NCBI RefSeq assembly: GCF_037190085.1
Contig: NZ_JBBCJO010000002.1
Location: forward strand, 434,001 to 498,000
Origin: Gemmatimonas aurantiaca
GTDB lineage: Bacteria > Gemmatimonadota > Gemmatimonadetes > Gemmatimonadales > Gemmatimonadaceae
Direction of reading: 5' to 3'
Length of the DNA stretch: 64,000 nt
Below the pieces are notes generated by a model. The model had not been told where the DNA came from and did no database searches. It saw nothing but the letters and a program-made list of their open reading frames with translations. This document shows positions 26,177 through 34,222 of the stretch, one piece after another. Position numbers and translations under genes: made by a program. Within the stretch, counting starts at the first letter, position 1. The number at the start of each line of letters is the position of its first letter.

Positions 26177-26626
26177 ATGGGTAGTTCCGCCGCTCTCACC
26201 GCGATGTACCAGGACGCCCTCCTGGCGCATCACCGGGCGCCGCACAATCGCCGCGAGATGCCCGGGGCCACGGCCTCGGCGGCACTCAAAAATCCGGTCT
26301 GCGGCGACGAGATCCGGGTGTTCGTGCGCGTGGAGCAGGACCGTCTGCTGGAGGTGTCGTTCACCGGGCGCGGATGTTCGGTGGCCACGGCGTCGGCGTC
26401 GATGATGACCGATGTCGTGACCGGTCTTCCCGTGCCCGAGGTGCTCGACATCGCGCTGTCGCTCGAGCGCATGCTGGTGTCGCCCGATCAGGACGTGGTA
26501 TTGCCTGCCGCCCTGGCGCCGCTGCGAGCCGTAGCGCCGTTTCCCGGCCGTCATGGCTGCGTACGCATGGCCTGGCAGGCATTGCGGGATGCGTTGCAGG
26601 ACACGCCGCAACAGACGCCGGAATAG
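26177..26626 (+). CDS. Second SufU-like protein
   Basis: This 149-residue paralogue of SufU has all ligand residues kept: Cys42 and Asp44 (VCGDE), Cys67 (GRGCSVATAS) and Cys128 (HGCVRMAWQAL). It differs strongly from the first copy, and the inter-cysteine insertion is reshaped (VSPDQDVVLPAALAPLRAVA). Conserved zinc ligands suggest it is functional. It is the last gene of the suf operon, directly after sufS, so SufS may have two alternative acceptors. A lack of similarity to NifU C-terminal domains argues against a NifU role. Confidence 0.88.
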   Translation: MGSSAALTAMYQDALLAHHRAPHNRREMPGATASAALKNPVCGDEIRVFVRVEQDRLLEVSFTGRGCSVATASASMMTDVVTGLPVPEVLDIALSLERMLVSPDQDVVLPAALAPLRAVAPFPGRHGCVRMAWQALRDALQDTPQQTPE

Positions 26627-26661
26627 CGCGGCAGGAGCGCCGGGATCACCCGGCGCGACGC

Positions 26662-26689
26662 TTGCCAATCGTTTCCCGGCGGATATGAT
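26662..26689 (+). promoter_or_regulatory. Predicted promoter TTGCCA-N16-TATGAT
   Basis: TTGCCA (26662-26667), 16 bases and TATGAT (26684-26689) precede the ATG at 26711, giving a leader of about 15 bases. It would drive the regulatory-like domain gene independently of suf. Confidence 0.55.
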
Positions 26690-26710
26690 CTGCGGGTTGC
26701 CGTTCCGGCA

Positions 26711-27556
26711 ATGCCCTACCTCCCGGCGAATCCAATGCGTGCGCGCCGCAACCTCCTGATACTCCTCGGTGTCGTCTGCCTGACCGTGCTGGGTCTTCGG
26801 CCGCTCGTCGCACAGGGCGTGACCGGGCCGGCATTTGTCCTCGGTTCGTTGCGCGCCGATTCGACCAACGCGCCGATCGTGGGCGCGGAGCTCGTGCTCA
26901 CCAGCGTCGGGCGCACCACACGAACAGACTCTGCCGGCGCCTTCGGGTTCCGCGAGCTGCCAGCGGGGCGACACCGGATGATCGTGCGGGCGGTGGGCTT
27001 TCAGTCCATCACGGTCAACGTGGACGTGCCATCGGATGGCGTCGATGACGTGCACATGACGCTCAAGCGCGCGGCGACGGAACTGGAAAAGGTGGACGTC
27101 AGGGCGACTGGCGGCCTCACGACCTTCATGTTGAACGGCTTCGAGGAGCGGCGAAAGCTCGGCGCGGGCCGGTTCCTCGACTCCACCGTCCTGGCCGATG
27201 CCGATCCGAAACGATGGGCCAGTGTGGTCCTGGAGCGGATTCCCGGCATCCGTCTGATGGCCTACAGCGGACATCGTTCGTTCGCGAGCACGCGGGGACA
27301 GATCTCCTTCGACAATGTTCCCTCGGGGGATGCCGCCGATCGCAGCCAGGGCGCTCCGAAAGCGTGCTACATCCAGATCATCGTGGACGGCATCCAGCGT
27401 TACGGCAGCCGCATGGGTGAGCCTCTGCTCGACGTCAACAACATGGAAGGCCCGTTCGTGGCGGCAGAGTACTACACGACCTCGCAGACACCACTGCAGT
27501 TCAATCGCGGCGGGAATGCGCCATGTGGCACGCTGGTGCTGTGGAGAGGGCGATGA
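26711..27556 (+). CDS. Carboxypeptidase-regulatory-like domain protein with plug-like region
   Basis: The 281-residue secreted protein has a signal segment (residues 12-35) and a CarboxypepD_reg-like beta-sandwich (GSLRADSTNAPIVGAELVLTS...TDSAGAFGFRELPAGRHRMIVRAVGF). A segment resembling a TonB-dependent receptor plug follows (ASVVLERIPGIRLMAYSG ... CYIQIIVDGIQRYG). It lacks any beta-barrel, so it looks like a truncated or stand-alone version of a SusC/TonB-receptor N-terminus. A related protein is encoded at 35276. It is probably periplasmic or surface attached. A strong promoter lies just upstream. Confidence 0.7.
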   Translation: MPYLPANPMRARRNLLILLGVVCLTVLGLRPLVAQGVTGPAFVLGSLRADSTNAPIVGAELVLTSVGRTTRTDSAGAFGFRELPAGRHRMIVRAVGFQSITVNVDVPSDGVDDVHMTLKRAATELEKVDVRATGGLTTFMLNGFEERRKLGAGRFLDSTVLADADPKRWASVVLERIPGIRLMAYSGHRSFASTRGQISFDNVPSGDAADRSQGAPKACYIQIIVDGIQRYGSRMGEPLLDVNNMEGPFVAAEYYTTSQTPLQFNRGGNAPCGTLVLWRGR

Positions 27557-27572
27557 CGTTGCCACGTCGACG

Positions 27573-27601
27573 TTGACGCTGGGCGACGGACCGATTCGAT
27601 T
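27573..27601 (+). promoter_or_regulatory. Possible leaderless promoter of the YciI-like gene
   Basis: TTGACG (27573-27578) and TCGATT (27596-27601) are 17 bases apart, and six bases separate the latter from the ATG at 27608. The -10 match is weak. Confidence 0.35.
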
Positions 27602-27607
27602 GCACAC

Positions 27608-27901
27608 ATGTACGCACTCGCCCTCATCCGCTATCGCCGCCCGTTCGAAGAGGTGGCGCCGCACGTCGACGAACACCGCGCGTATCTGCGCGACCTGAAA
27701 GCCCAGGGGCTGCTCATCGCCTCCGGTCCGTTCGATCCCCGCTCCGGCGGGGGATTGCTGCTGCGCGTTCCCGACGACGATGTGCATGGCACCCTCGATC
27801 GTATCCGGAACGGCGATCCGTTCACCCGGCATTCCGTGGCCCAATACGAGATGCTGCCGTGGGCGCCGGTGATCGGAAAGGAAGACCTCGATCGGCTGTA
27901 G
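27608..27901 (+). CDS. YciI-like family protein
   Basis: The 97-residue protein of the YciI/YCII fold has the pattern MYALALIRYRRPFEEVAPHVDEHRAYL, then GLLIASGPFDPRSGGGLLL. The histidine in VDEHR and the aspartate in GPFDP are the conserved pair. Some YciI-family members are hydrolases or dehydrochlorinases, but most are uncharacterised. A TTGACG / TCGATT pair upstream supports a leaderless start. A 52-bp inverted repeat begins ten bases past the stop. Confidence 0.85.
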   Translation: MYALALIRYRRPFEEVAPHVDEHRAYLRDLKAQGLLIASGPFDPRSGGGLLLRVPDDDVHGTLDRIRNGDPFTRHSVAQYEMLPWAPVIGKEDLDRL

Positions 27902-27911
27902 ACGGCAAACG

Positions 27912-28068
27912 ACAGCAACTGCTTTGCCGCGGATTACGCGGATGGGGCGGAAACTACACGGATACTGCACGGACAAGACTTTGGGTGAGCACGAACCCTA
28001 TCATTTTCCGTTGTTCATCCGTGCGGTTTCCGCCCCATCCGCGTAATCCGCGGCAAAGCAGTTGCTGT
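27912..28068. repeat. 52-bp inverted repeat between convergent genes
   Basis: Arms 27912-27963 and 28017-28068 are reverse complements with only two adjacent mismatches and a 53-base loop. The arm contains CTTTGCCGCGGATTACGCGG. It fills the gap between the YciI-like gene and the leftward M28 gene and could terminate both. The near-identity of the arms suggests recent origin or active homogenisation. Confidence 0.85.
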
Positions 28069-28079
28069 TTGGTGCGGTC

Positions 28080-30203
28080 TTACTTCTTGACCGGCACGAG
28101 CCGGATCTGCCCCTGCGCTTCACGCACGCGCAGCACGGCCATCACCTCTTCCATCGGCAGCGGCGTGAACTCGCCACTCAGGAAGTCGCGCAGTTCGAGT
28201 GCGGTGATGCCTTTGCGGAAGAGCAGCGACAGTTCGGCGTTGAACTCGTCGGGAAGCTGCGGGCCACCGGCACCGCCCACGCCACGCGCACCACCGCCCG
28301 GACCACCGGGGCCGCCAGGACCACCCGCGGCCGGTGCATTGGCCGCCGTCGGGAGTTCCACGCGCAGCAGCGCCGCTTCCTTTTCCGCGGCACTGAGCAC
28401 CGGTTCCGCCGCCGTCACATTGCGCTGCGTCGCCTGTAACTGATAGACGGCCTTCACCTCGTTGAGCAGCGACGTGGCACGCTGGTCGAGGAGCGGCAGG
28501 AAACCGGCCACCCGCTTCGCGCCGAGCGTGGTGTCCGTCCACAACACGGCCGCGGAACGGAGCACCGCCTTCTCGATGTTCGTCTGATGACGAATCGCGT
28601 TGCGCGCTTCGGCGTACGCGCGCGTGAGACCCGTGCCGTCCTTCGCATCGGCCATGTACCCGAGTCCCTTCACATGGCTTTCTCCCATGCGTCCGAGTCC
28701 ACGACCCAGGTTCTCCTGCGTGATGCGTGCGGCCATGTCGTCGGTGCCCACACTCAACACGCTCAGTGAGCCGAGACCGACTGCCGCGGCCCGCTTGTAC
28801 TGCGTGGGATCCTGCTTGTCAGGTGTGTCTTCGGTCGAGTGGTACCACATGTCCGGCCAGGTGATGAACATGACCGCCGGCACGCCGTTGCTCATGTAGG
28901 CCACGTGGTCGCTGGACCCGTAGTGCTTGTCGATCTTGATGTAGAACGCATCCTTGCTGCCACGCGCCGATTCCACCGGCTGCGTGGGTGCGTACCCCGA
29001 GAGCGACCGACGGAAACGCACCCGCTCGCGCGAGACGTCGGCGATGTATTCCATCATGCTCTGCGCGATGTCGTTCAGATACGACGGGAACGTGTCCGGC
29101 GTGCGCTGCAGCACCCAGAAGCTGCGGCTCATCGCGACCCGGAGCCCTTCCATGTCGAAGTTGAGCGTGCCGATGATGGTCTTGCGCTTGTCGGGATTGG
29201 CCTGGAAGAAGGCGTTGGTACCCTGGATCTCCGGCACGAACAGGAAGTTGATGGTGCGCTTGGGACGCGGCAGCTTCCCTTCGTTGATCAGCTTGATGTA
29301 GGCACGGCCGATTTCGAGGATGAGCGCGCACCCGGAATTGTCGTCGTTCGCGCCCTGCTTGATGACACCTTCGTACAGGTGACCACTGATGGCCACTTCC
29401 TGCGTGGTGCTGCCATCACCGGGGATCTGCGCCCACACGTATTCCGCCTTCATGGGCACCTGTTCGCTCTTCACGATGGAGCGAATGGTGATCTTCTCGC
29501 CGCGCGTGATGAGCGCAGAGAGATTGCGCTGCACTTCGGGCGTGACCGACCAGGCCACCGTGCCCGGCTGCGCCTGCACCGTGCTGCTCACGATCTGATT
29601 GGGGAAGTCGACCGAGCGCTGGTACCCGATGGCGCTGACGGCCAGCACACCGATGGCACCACGCAGCATCGCCAGCGAGTACACCGCGCCCGTCGCGCCC
29701 GACGACAGCACGAACTTGCCCTTGACGTCCTTGCCTTCGAAGTCCTGCGCGCGACCCGGGCCCACGTCGATCAGTTCGGCCGTGAAATCGCCGTTCGCGT
29801 TGAGCGAAGCCAGCGACAACGCGAGGTCGTGGATATCGAACAGCTTGGTGAGCTTGGGCGTGGTCATCCACAGCTCGCCCTGTGTGGGCTGCCATGCCGT
29901 ACCACCCTGCTGATACACCACGGTCTTCACGTTGCTGAAACCGTAGTCCCTCGCGAACTGTTCGATGACCCGGCTTTCGCGGAACGGTTCCTTGTATTCC
30001 GAAGGTGGCCGCACGCGCTGATAGGGCACGAGTTCGAGCAGGTGGTGCATGGCCCGTTCGCCGGACACCTCGTTGATGATCGCGGTCATCTGCTCCTGCG
30101 TGAGCAGCGTGCGATCCTCGCGTTCCTGCGCGGACAACGTCGACGCGGAGAACGCCGGGGTGGCAACCATGGCGGCCAGGAGGAGGGCGCCGAGGGATTT
30201 CAT
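28080..30203 (-). CDS. Secreted M28-family zinc peptidase
   Basis: The roughly 707-residue product begins with a signal peptide (MKSLGALLLAAMVATPAFSA). It carries an M28 aminopeptidase domain: the His in ISGHLYEG, the bridging Asp in GANDDNSGCALILE, a Glu-containing VPEIQGT, and the later Asp and His in HYGSSDHVAYMSNG and WYHSTED. A PA-type insert (VGPGRAQDFEGKDVKGKFVLSSG) lies before the catalytic part. The C-terminus carries a Gly/Pro-rich segment and a helical tail. It probably cleaves peptides outside the cytoplasm. No Shine-Dalgarno is visible at the chosen ATG; TATTGT at 30242-30247 may be its -10 box. Confidence 0.9.
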   Translation of the reverse strand: MKSLGALLLAAMVATPAFSASTLSAQEREDRTLLTQEQMTAIINEVSGERAMHHLLELVPYQRVRPPSEYKEPFRESRVIEQFARDYGFSNVKTVVYQQGGTAWQPTQGELWMTTPKLTKLFDIHDLALSLASLNANGDFTAELIDVGPGRAQDFEGKDVKGKFVLSSGATGAVYSLAMLRGAIGVLAVSAIGYQRSVDFPNQIVSSTVQAQPGTVAWSVTPEVQRNLSALITRGEKITIRSIVKSEQVPMKAEYVWAQIPGDGSTTQEVAISGHLYEGVIKQGANDDNSGCALILEIGRAYIKLINEGKLPRPKRTINFLFVPEIQGTNAFFQANPDKRKTIIGTLNFDMEGLRVAMSRSFWVLQRTPDTFPSYLNDIAQSMMEYIADVSRERVRFRRSLSGYAPTQPVESARGSKDAFYIKIDKHYGSSDHVAYMSNGVPAVMFITWPDMWYHSTEDTPDKQDPTQYKRAAAVGLGSLSVLSVGTDDMAARITQENLGRGLGRMGESHVKGLGYMADAKDGTGLTRAYAEARNAIRHQTNIEKAVLRSAAVLWTDTTLGAKRVAGFLPLLDQRATSLLNEVKAVYQLQATQRNVTAAEPVLSAAEKEAALLRVELPTAANAPAAGGPGGPGGPGGGARGVGGAGGPQLPDEFNAELSLLFRKGITALELRDFLSGEFTPLPMEEVMAVLRVREAQGQIRLVPVKK

Positions 30204-30260
30204 GGGGAGAGGGATGGGAGGTGAAACGTCGTTGACCCTGAACAATAGTCGAACGCTCCG

Positions 30261-31580
30261 TCAGTGGACGGCACACGTCGCGGTGACCGCCAGCGCATTG
30301 GCAACCGATCGTTCACCCCCGGCATCGGAGGGGCGATTCACGACACGCAGGGTGTCCTTCGTGGTCCCGTTCACGGTGTCGGTGCCGGACTGACGGATCA
30401 CCATCGCGGAAGAACCTCCGCCATCGAGGTTGAGCGCTTTTGTCGCGCCCACCGCCTGCAGCAGTTCGGCGGTCTGTCGCAGCGTCATCCCCATGCTGCG
30501 CCCCTGCTGACGCCCGTCGATGACCGCCAGCCACAGACGGCGTCCGCTGCGATCGATTCCCACCGCGGTGCGCGGATTGAGCGCGCGAAAGCCGTCGTTG
30601 CCTTCGGTGTCCACATCACGGACGATCGTGCTGTCCACCAGCAGGATGGGGCGCCCACCCACGGCATTGCGCACGTCGATGGTTGCATTGCCGCCCGCCG
30701 AACGCAGCGCGAGGCCGATCTGCACCGTGGCGGTATCGCCGTCCCGCGGAGCAGAGCCGGTGGCAGCTGTGGACGGCACATGCAACAACAGCGTGTCACC
30801 GTGGACCACCTGCCCTCCCGGACCACGATCGGAGACAGGCACCTGACGCACGAGATACCGCGCGCCGCTTGCCGGGCTGTCGGCGCCCAGTGGCACGAGC
30901 CGATACACCAGCGTCGATCGCATCGTGGAATCGAAGGGTATGCCCCACGCCGCGTCGACGATGCCGGCCGTTCGGGCACTCGGCCGGTTCCACGCCGTCA
31001 ACAGCATGGTCCCGTGCGCCGTGGTCACCCGGCCGCGTGCCACGAGCGTGTCGATGTGGACACGCCCTTCCTGGTCACTCCACACCACGGGATTGGGGCC
31101 CGGTCCGGCGATGAGATGCCCCTGCCCGATGTGCAGGTTGGTGGGCACACCCGGCGGCGCGAAGAGAAAGAAATCGGCGTTGACGGCGGCGATGGCCCGT
31201 GACGATGGCGGCAACGTGCCCAGCAGCGCCGACGTGGTGTTGCGCCCCGGAGCAATGGCCGCGCCCTTCACGGCCTGGATATCGAAGCAGGGACGCGCTT
31301 CGACTTCGAGCACCCAGGCACGCCACGGCGCGCGCAGATTGACGATGGTGTGCAGTGTGGCGATGGGCGCGATCCGCTCGCTGTGGACGGAATCGGCGAA
31401 CGCGGCCGGCAGCACCAGCGGGGCCGGTGCCGCCGTCGTGGCTGCCGATGTGATTGCCGCACCGGCAATACCCGCTCCCGTGCGACAGCCGACAATCACT
31501 CCCGACATCGCGCAGAGTGTCGACAGGGACACCACACGCCGGACACCGGGACGGCATACCGAGTGGCGCATCGATGACAT
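30261..31580 (-). CDS. Phosphodiester-glycosidase-family lipoprotein (NAGPA-like)
   Basis: The 439-residue product has a lipoprotein-like signal with lipobox VIVGC about 32 residues in. The NAGPA/phosphodiester glycosidase domain shows ALNLDGGGSSAMVIRQSG near the C-terminus, NADFFLFAPPGVPTNLHIGQG in the middle and RTAVGIDRSGRRLWLAVIDGR. Bacterial members cleave GlcNAc- or glycerol-type phosphodiesters or are linked to exopolysaccharides. The frame remains open for another 950 bases upstream, but that stretch is the antisense of the DedA-like and HD genes. Start choice between 31580 and 31571 is open. Confidence 0.82.
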   Translation of the reverse strand: MSSMRHSVCRPGVRRVVSLSTLCAMSGVIVGCRTGAGIAGAAITSAATTAAPAPLVLPAAFADSVHSERIAPIATLHTIVNLRAPWRAWVLEVEARPCFDIQAVKGAAIAPGRNTTSALLGTLPPSSRAIAAVNADFFLFAPPGVPTNLHIGQGHLIAGPGPNPVVWSDQEGRVHIDTLVARGRVTTAHGTMLLTAWNRPSARTAGIVDAAWGIPFDSTMRSTLVYRLVPLGADSPASGARYLVRQVPVSDRGPGGQVVHGDTLLLHVPSTAATGSAPRDGDTATVQIGLALRSAGGNATIDVRNAVGGRPILLVDSTIVRDVDTEGNDGFRALNPRTAVGIDRSGRRLWLAVIDGRQQGRSMGMTLRQTAELLQAVGATKALNLDGGGSSAMVIRQSGTDTVNGTTKDTLRVVNRPSDAGGERSVANALAVTATCAVH

Positions 31581-31649
31581 GGACGGATATGAATCGTTGA
31601 GGGAACGTTCCGGGAATTTCAGAGGCGTTTCAGGGAATATGCCGTCTGC

Positions 31650-31655
31650 TATCTT
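31650..31655 (+). promoter_or_regulatory. Predicted -10 box (TATCTT), leaderless
   Basis: TATCTT lies exactly six bases before the ATG at 31662. A weak TTTCAG lies 16 bases further upstream. No Shine-Dalgarno is present. Confidence 0.45.
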
Positions 31656-31661
31656 GTCCGG

Positions 31662-32204
31662 ATGCCCCAGGCCCCGCCATTCATCACGCGATTCCTGCTC
31701 CGCCTCCGGCGGTGGGCCGACGCCGGATGGTCCAACAGCGTCGTTTTCGGGTGGGGGTTGCTGCAGGGCGGCATCTTTCCGGGGCTCGCCGATCTCTTCT
31801 TTCTGCCCCTGGCGCTGGCACGTCCCGAACGGGCCTACCGTCTGGCGCTGGTGGCCACGGCGGGCACGCTCATCGGCAGCGTGGTGCTGTACTGGATCGG
31901 CGCCGAGGCGCTGGTGTTGCTCGAAGGGCCGGTGGCCCGTTTCTTCGATTTTTCGCCGGATGTATTCGCCGAGTATCGCACGCGGCTCGCGCAGTACGGC
32001 GCGTGGGCGATTTTTGCGAGCACGATGAGTCCGTTGTCCACGAAACTCACCAGTCTGGCTTCCGGCGCCATCGGGGTGCCGTTCGCCGCGTTCACCGGCG
32101 CCCTGCTGGCGGGCCGCCTCACGCGCACCTTCGCACTGGCGTGGCTCGTGCGGCATGGTGGCGCCCAGGCCGTCGCGCGATGGACACACGTGCCGCCGGC
32201 CTGA
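31662..32204 (+). CDS. DedA/YqaA-like membrane protein
   Basis: This 180-residue integral membrane protein has four to five hydrophobic stretches. The SNARE-associated/VTT-like features are GLLQGGIFPGLADLFFLPLALARPERA (re-entrant first part), SVVLYWIGAEAL, and YGAWAIFASTMSPLSTKLTSLASGAIG, where the FAS..SP string corresponds to the second conserved loop. Such proteins move lipids across membranes or sustain proton-motive force. It is followed by an HD-domain gene after 49 bases. Confidence 0.78.
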   Translation: MPQAPPFITRFLLRLRRWADAGWSNSVVFGWGLLQGGIFPGLADLFFLPLALARPERAYRLALVATAGTLIGSVVLYWIGAEALVLLEGPVARFFDFSPDVFAEYRTRLAQYGAWAIFASTMSPLSTKLTSLASGAIGVPFAAFTGALLAGRLTRTFALAWLVRHGGAQAVARWTHVPPA

Positions 32205-32253
32205 CCGTACAGCTCTTCGTACAGATCTTCGTACCGCCTTCCGTCCTCTTCCG

Positions 32254-32880
32254 ATGTCCATTCCCGCCGACGAACTGCACGGCATTCTCGATTTTCTGCG
32301 CGCCGCCGAATCGCTGAAGCACACGACACGCACCTCGTGGACGTCCACCGGCACACCGGAAACCGTCGCCGCACACACCTGGCGCCTGTGTCTGATGGCA
32401 TTGGTGCTGGCACCGCGATTCCCTGGCATCGACCTCGGCAAGCTGCTGCGCATCTGTCTCGTGCACGATCTTGGCGAGGCCATCGGCGGCGACATCTCGG
32501 CGGTGCTGCAGGAAGGTGCACCAAGCAAGGCGGATCAGGAACGCCGCGATCTGCTGCAACTGGTGGCGCCGCTGCCCGCATCGGCGCAACACGACATGGT
32601 GGCCCTGTGGGACGAGTACGAGCAGGCCATGTCGCCGGAAGCGCGTCTCGCCAAGGGGCTCGACAAGCTGGAGACCATTCTGCAGCACAATCAGGGCGTG
32701 ATGCCGGACGACTTCGATTTCCGGTTCAACCTGCAGTACGGCGCGCGATATACCACGGACGATCCCATTCTCCGTGTGATCCGCGCCGTGCTCGATGAAG
32801 AGACGGAGCGGCGGGCGCAGGAGCGATCGCGGGCACTGGAACGAGAGCAGTCGACGGAACACCGGCCGCACGCCCCGTGA
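32254..32880 (+). CDS. HD-domain nucleotidase-like protein (YfbR/HDDC2-like)
   Basis: The 208-residue protein has the HD metal ligands: AAHTWRLCLM (first His), LVHDLGEAIGGD (His-Asp) and the later Asp in AKGLDKLETILQHN. The pattern matches the YfbR/HDDC2 group of 5'-deoxynucleotidases, which remove phosphate from dNMPs. The frame is open upstream to 32155, within the membrane-protein gene, but MSIPADELHG is the natural start. Its stop overlaps the GTG of tgt, so the two are coupled. Confidence 0.88.
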   Translation: MSIPADELHGILDFLRAAESLKHTTRTSWTSTGTPETVAAHTWRLCLMALVLAPRFPGIDLGKLLRICLVHDLGEAIGGDISAVLQEGAPSKADQERRDLLQLVAPLPASAQHDMVALWDEYEQAMSPEARLAKGLDKLETILQHNQGVMPDDFDFRFNLQYGARYTTDDPILRVIRAVLDEETERRAQERSRALEREQSTEHRPHAP

Positions 32881-34100
32881 GCGGGTTTTTGTTCACGACC
32901 CGTCTTGCCGCGGATGCGTCAAACGGGAACGCACGACTGGGCTGGTTCACCACACCACACGGCGCCGTGGAAACGCCGGCCTTCATGCCGGTGGGCACCC
33001 ATGCCTCGGTGCGCGGTCTTGCGATGCACGAACTGCGCGATGCCGGTGCAAACATGGTGCTGGCCAACGCCTACCATCTCTATCTGCGTCCGGGCGACGA
33101 GATGGTGCGGGCACTCGGCGGTGTGCACGCCTTCGCGCGCTGGGATGGGCCCATGCTCACCGACTCTGGTGGGTATCAGGTGTTCTCGCTGTCACGGTAT
33201 CGCACCGTCACCGAAGACGGTGTAGAGTTCCGCAGCAAACTCGATGGTGCGCGGCATCACTACACCCCCGAACGGGTGATGCAGATCGAGCGCAACATCG
33301 GCGCCGACGTGATCATGCAGCTCGACGAACTCATCGCGGGTGGTTCGTCGTACGATGCGTCGCGATCGGCGATGGAGCGCAGCCTCCGGTGGCTGGAGCG
33401 GTGTCGTGTGGAATTCGACCGATTGTCGCGCGACGGACGTGCGCCGGTGCGCGCACTCACGGTGCCGGCGGGCGCTCCGCCACTGGCTACGGACGACATC
33501 GCGCGCGACATCGTGGCGCCGCCGCAGGCACTCTTCCCCATCGTGCAGGGTGGCACCTGGGCCGACCTCCGACGGGCGTCCATCGATGGCATTCTGCAGG
33601 CTGGTGATTGGGTTGGCGTGGCCGTGGGTGGACTCTCGGTGGGTGAAGCCAAGAGTGCGATGTACGAGACATTCGAGGTGTGCTCGCCGCTCCTGCCCGC
33701 GGACAAGCCGCGTTACCTGATGGGCGTGGGATTCCCCGACGATCTGCTGGAAGCCGTGGCGCGTGGCATGGATCTGTTCGATTGTGTGGCGCCCACGCGC
33801 ATGGGACGGCATGGCACCGTCTTCACGCCCGATGGCAAGACGCAGATCCAGAAGAGCAGCAACCGCACCGATCGCCGGCCGCTCACCGAGTCCTGCCCGT
33901 GTCCGGCGTGCACGCAGTACGACCGTGCATACCTGCGGCATCTCATGGTCACGGAAGAACCCCTCGGCCCACGTCTCCTGGCGCTGCACAACCTGACGTT
34001 TCTGCTGGAGCTCATGCGGGAGACCCGTGACGCGCTGCGTGATGGGCGGTTCGGGTCATGGAGCGCGGAGTGGCTGGCGCGGTATCGGCACGGACGATAG
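32877..34100 (+). CDS. tgt: Queuine/preQ1 tRNA-ribosyltransferase
   Basis: The 407-residue enzyme exchanges guanine-34 of tRNAs for Asp, Asn, His and Tyr with preQ1. Nucleophile and general-acid regions are TDSGGYQVFSLS and FDCVAPTRMGRHGTVFT, with the catalytic Asp in DCVAPTR. The zinc site is CPCPACTQYDRAYLRHL with the distal ALHN histidine. It is somewhat longer than typical (about 375). The GTG start forms a GTGA overlap with the HD gene stop. No queuosine biosynthesis genes are adjacent, so the precursor is made elsewhere or salvaged. Confidence 0.96.
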   Translation: MSGFLFTTRLAADASNGNARLGWFTTPHGAVETPAFMPVGTHASVRGLAMHELRDAGANMVLANAYHLYLRPGDEMVRALGGVHAFARWDGPMLTDSGGYQVFSLSRYRTVTEDGVEFRSKLDGARHHYTPERVMQIERNIGADVIMQLDELIAGGSSYDASRSAMERSLRWLERCRVEFDRLSRDGRAPVRALTVPAGAPPLATDDIARDIVAPPQALFPIVQGGTWADLRRASIDGILQAGDWVGVAVGGLSVGEAKSAMYETFEVCSPLLPADKPRYLMGVGFPDDLLEAVARGMDLFDCVAPTRMGRHGTVFTPDGKTQIQKSSNRTDRRPLTESCPCPACTQYDRAYLRHLMVTEEPLGPRLLALHNLTFLLELMRETRDALRDGRFGSWSAEWLARYRHGR

Positions 34101-34222
34101 AGCCGGCGGATGACCGGCGCAGATGACAGACACCCGTAGCAGACGCGGATTGCACGCTGACGACGGGGGCGGGCAGTAGAGACGGGTAGCGGGTGTGGTG
34201 CCGGCGGTCGCATTTTTGTGGA

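Noticed and set aside
26711..27556. Considered as a truncated TonB-dependent receptor pseudogene
   Set aside because: It has a good promoter and signal peptide and an intact frame, and a second protein of the same design exists at 35276, so it is more likely a real short family.
31581..32528. Extended N-terminus for the phosphodiester-glycosidase-like gene
   Set aside because: The extra 316 codons are antisense to the DedA-like and HD genes, and a lipoprotein signal appears only at the inner ATG.
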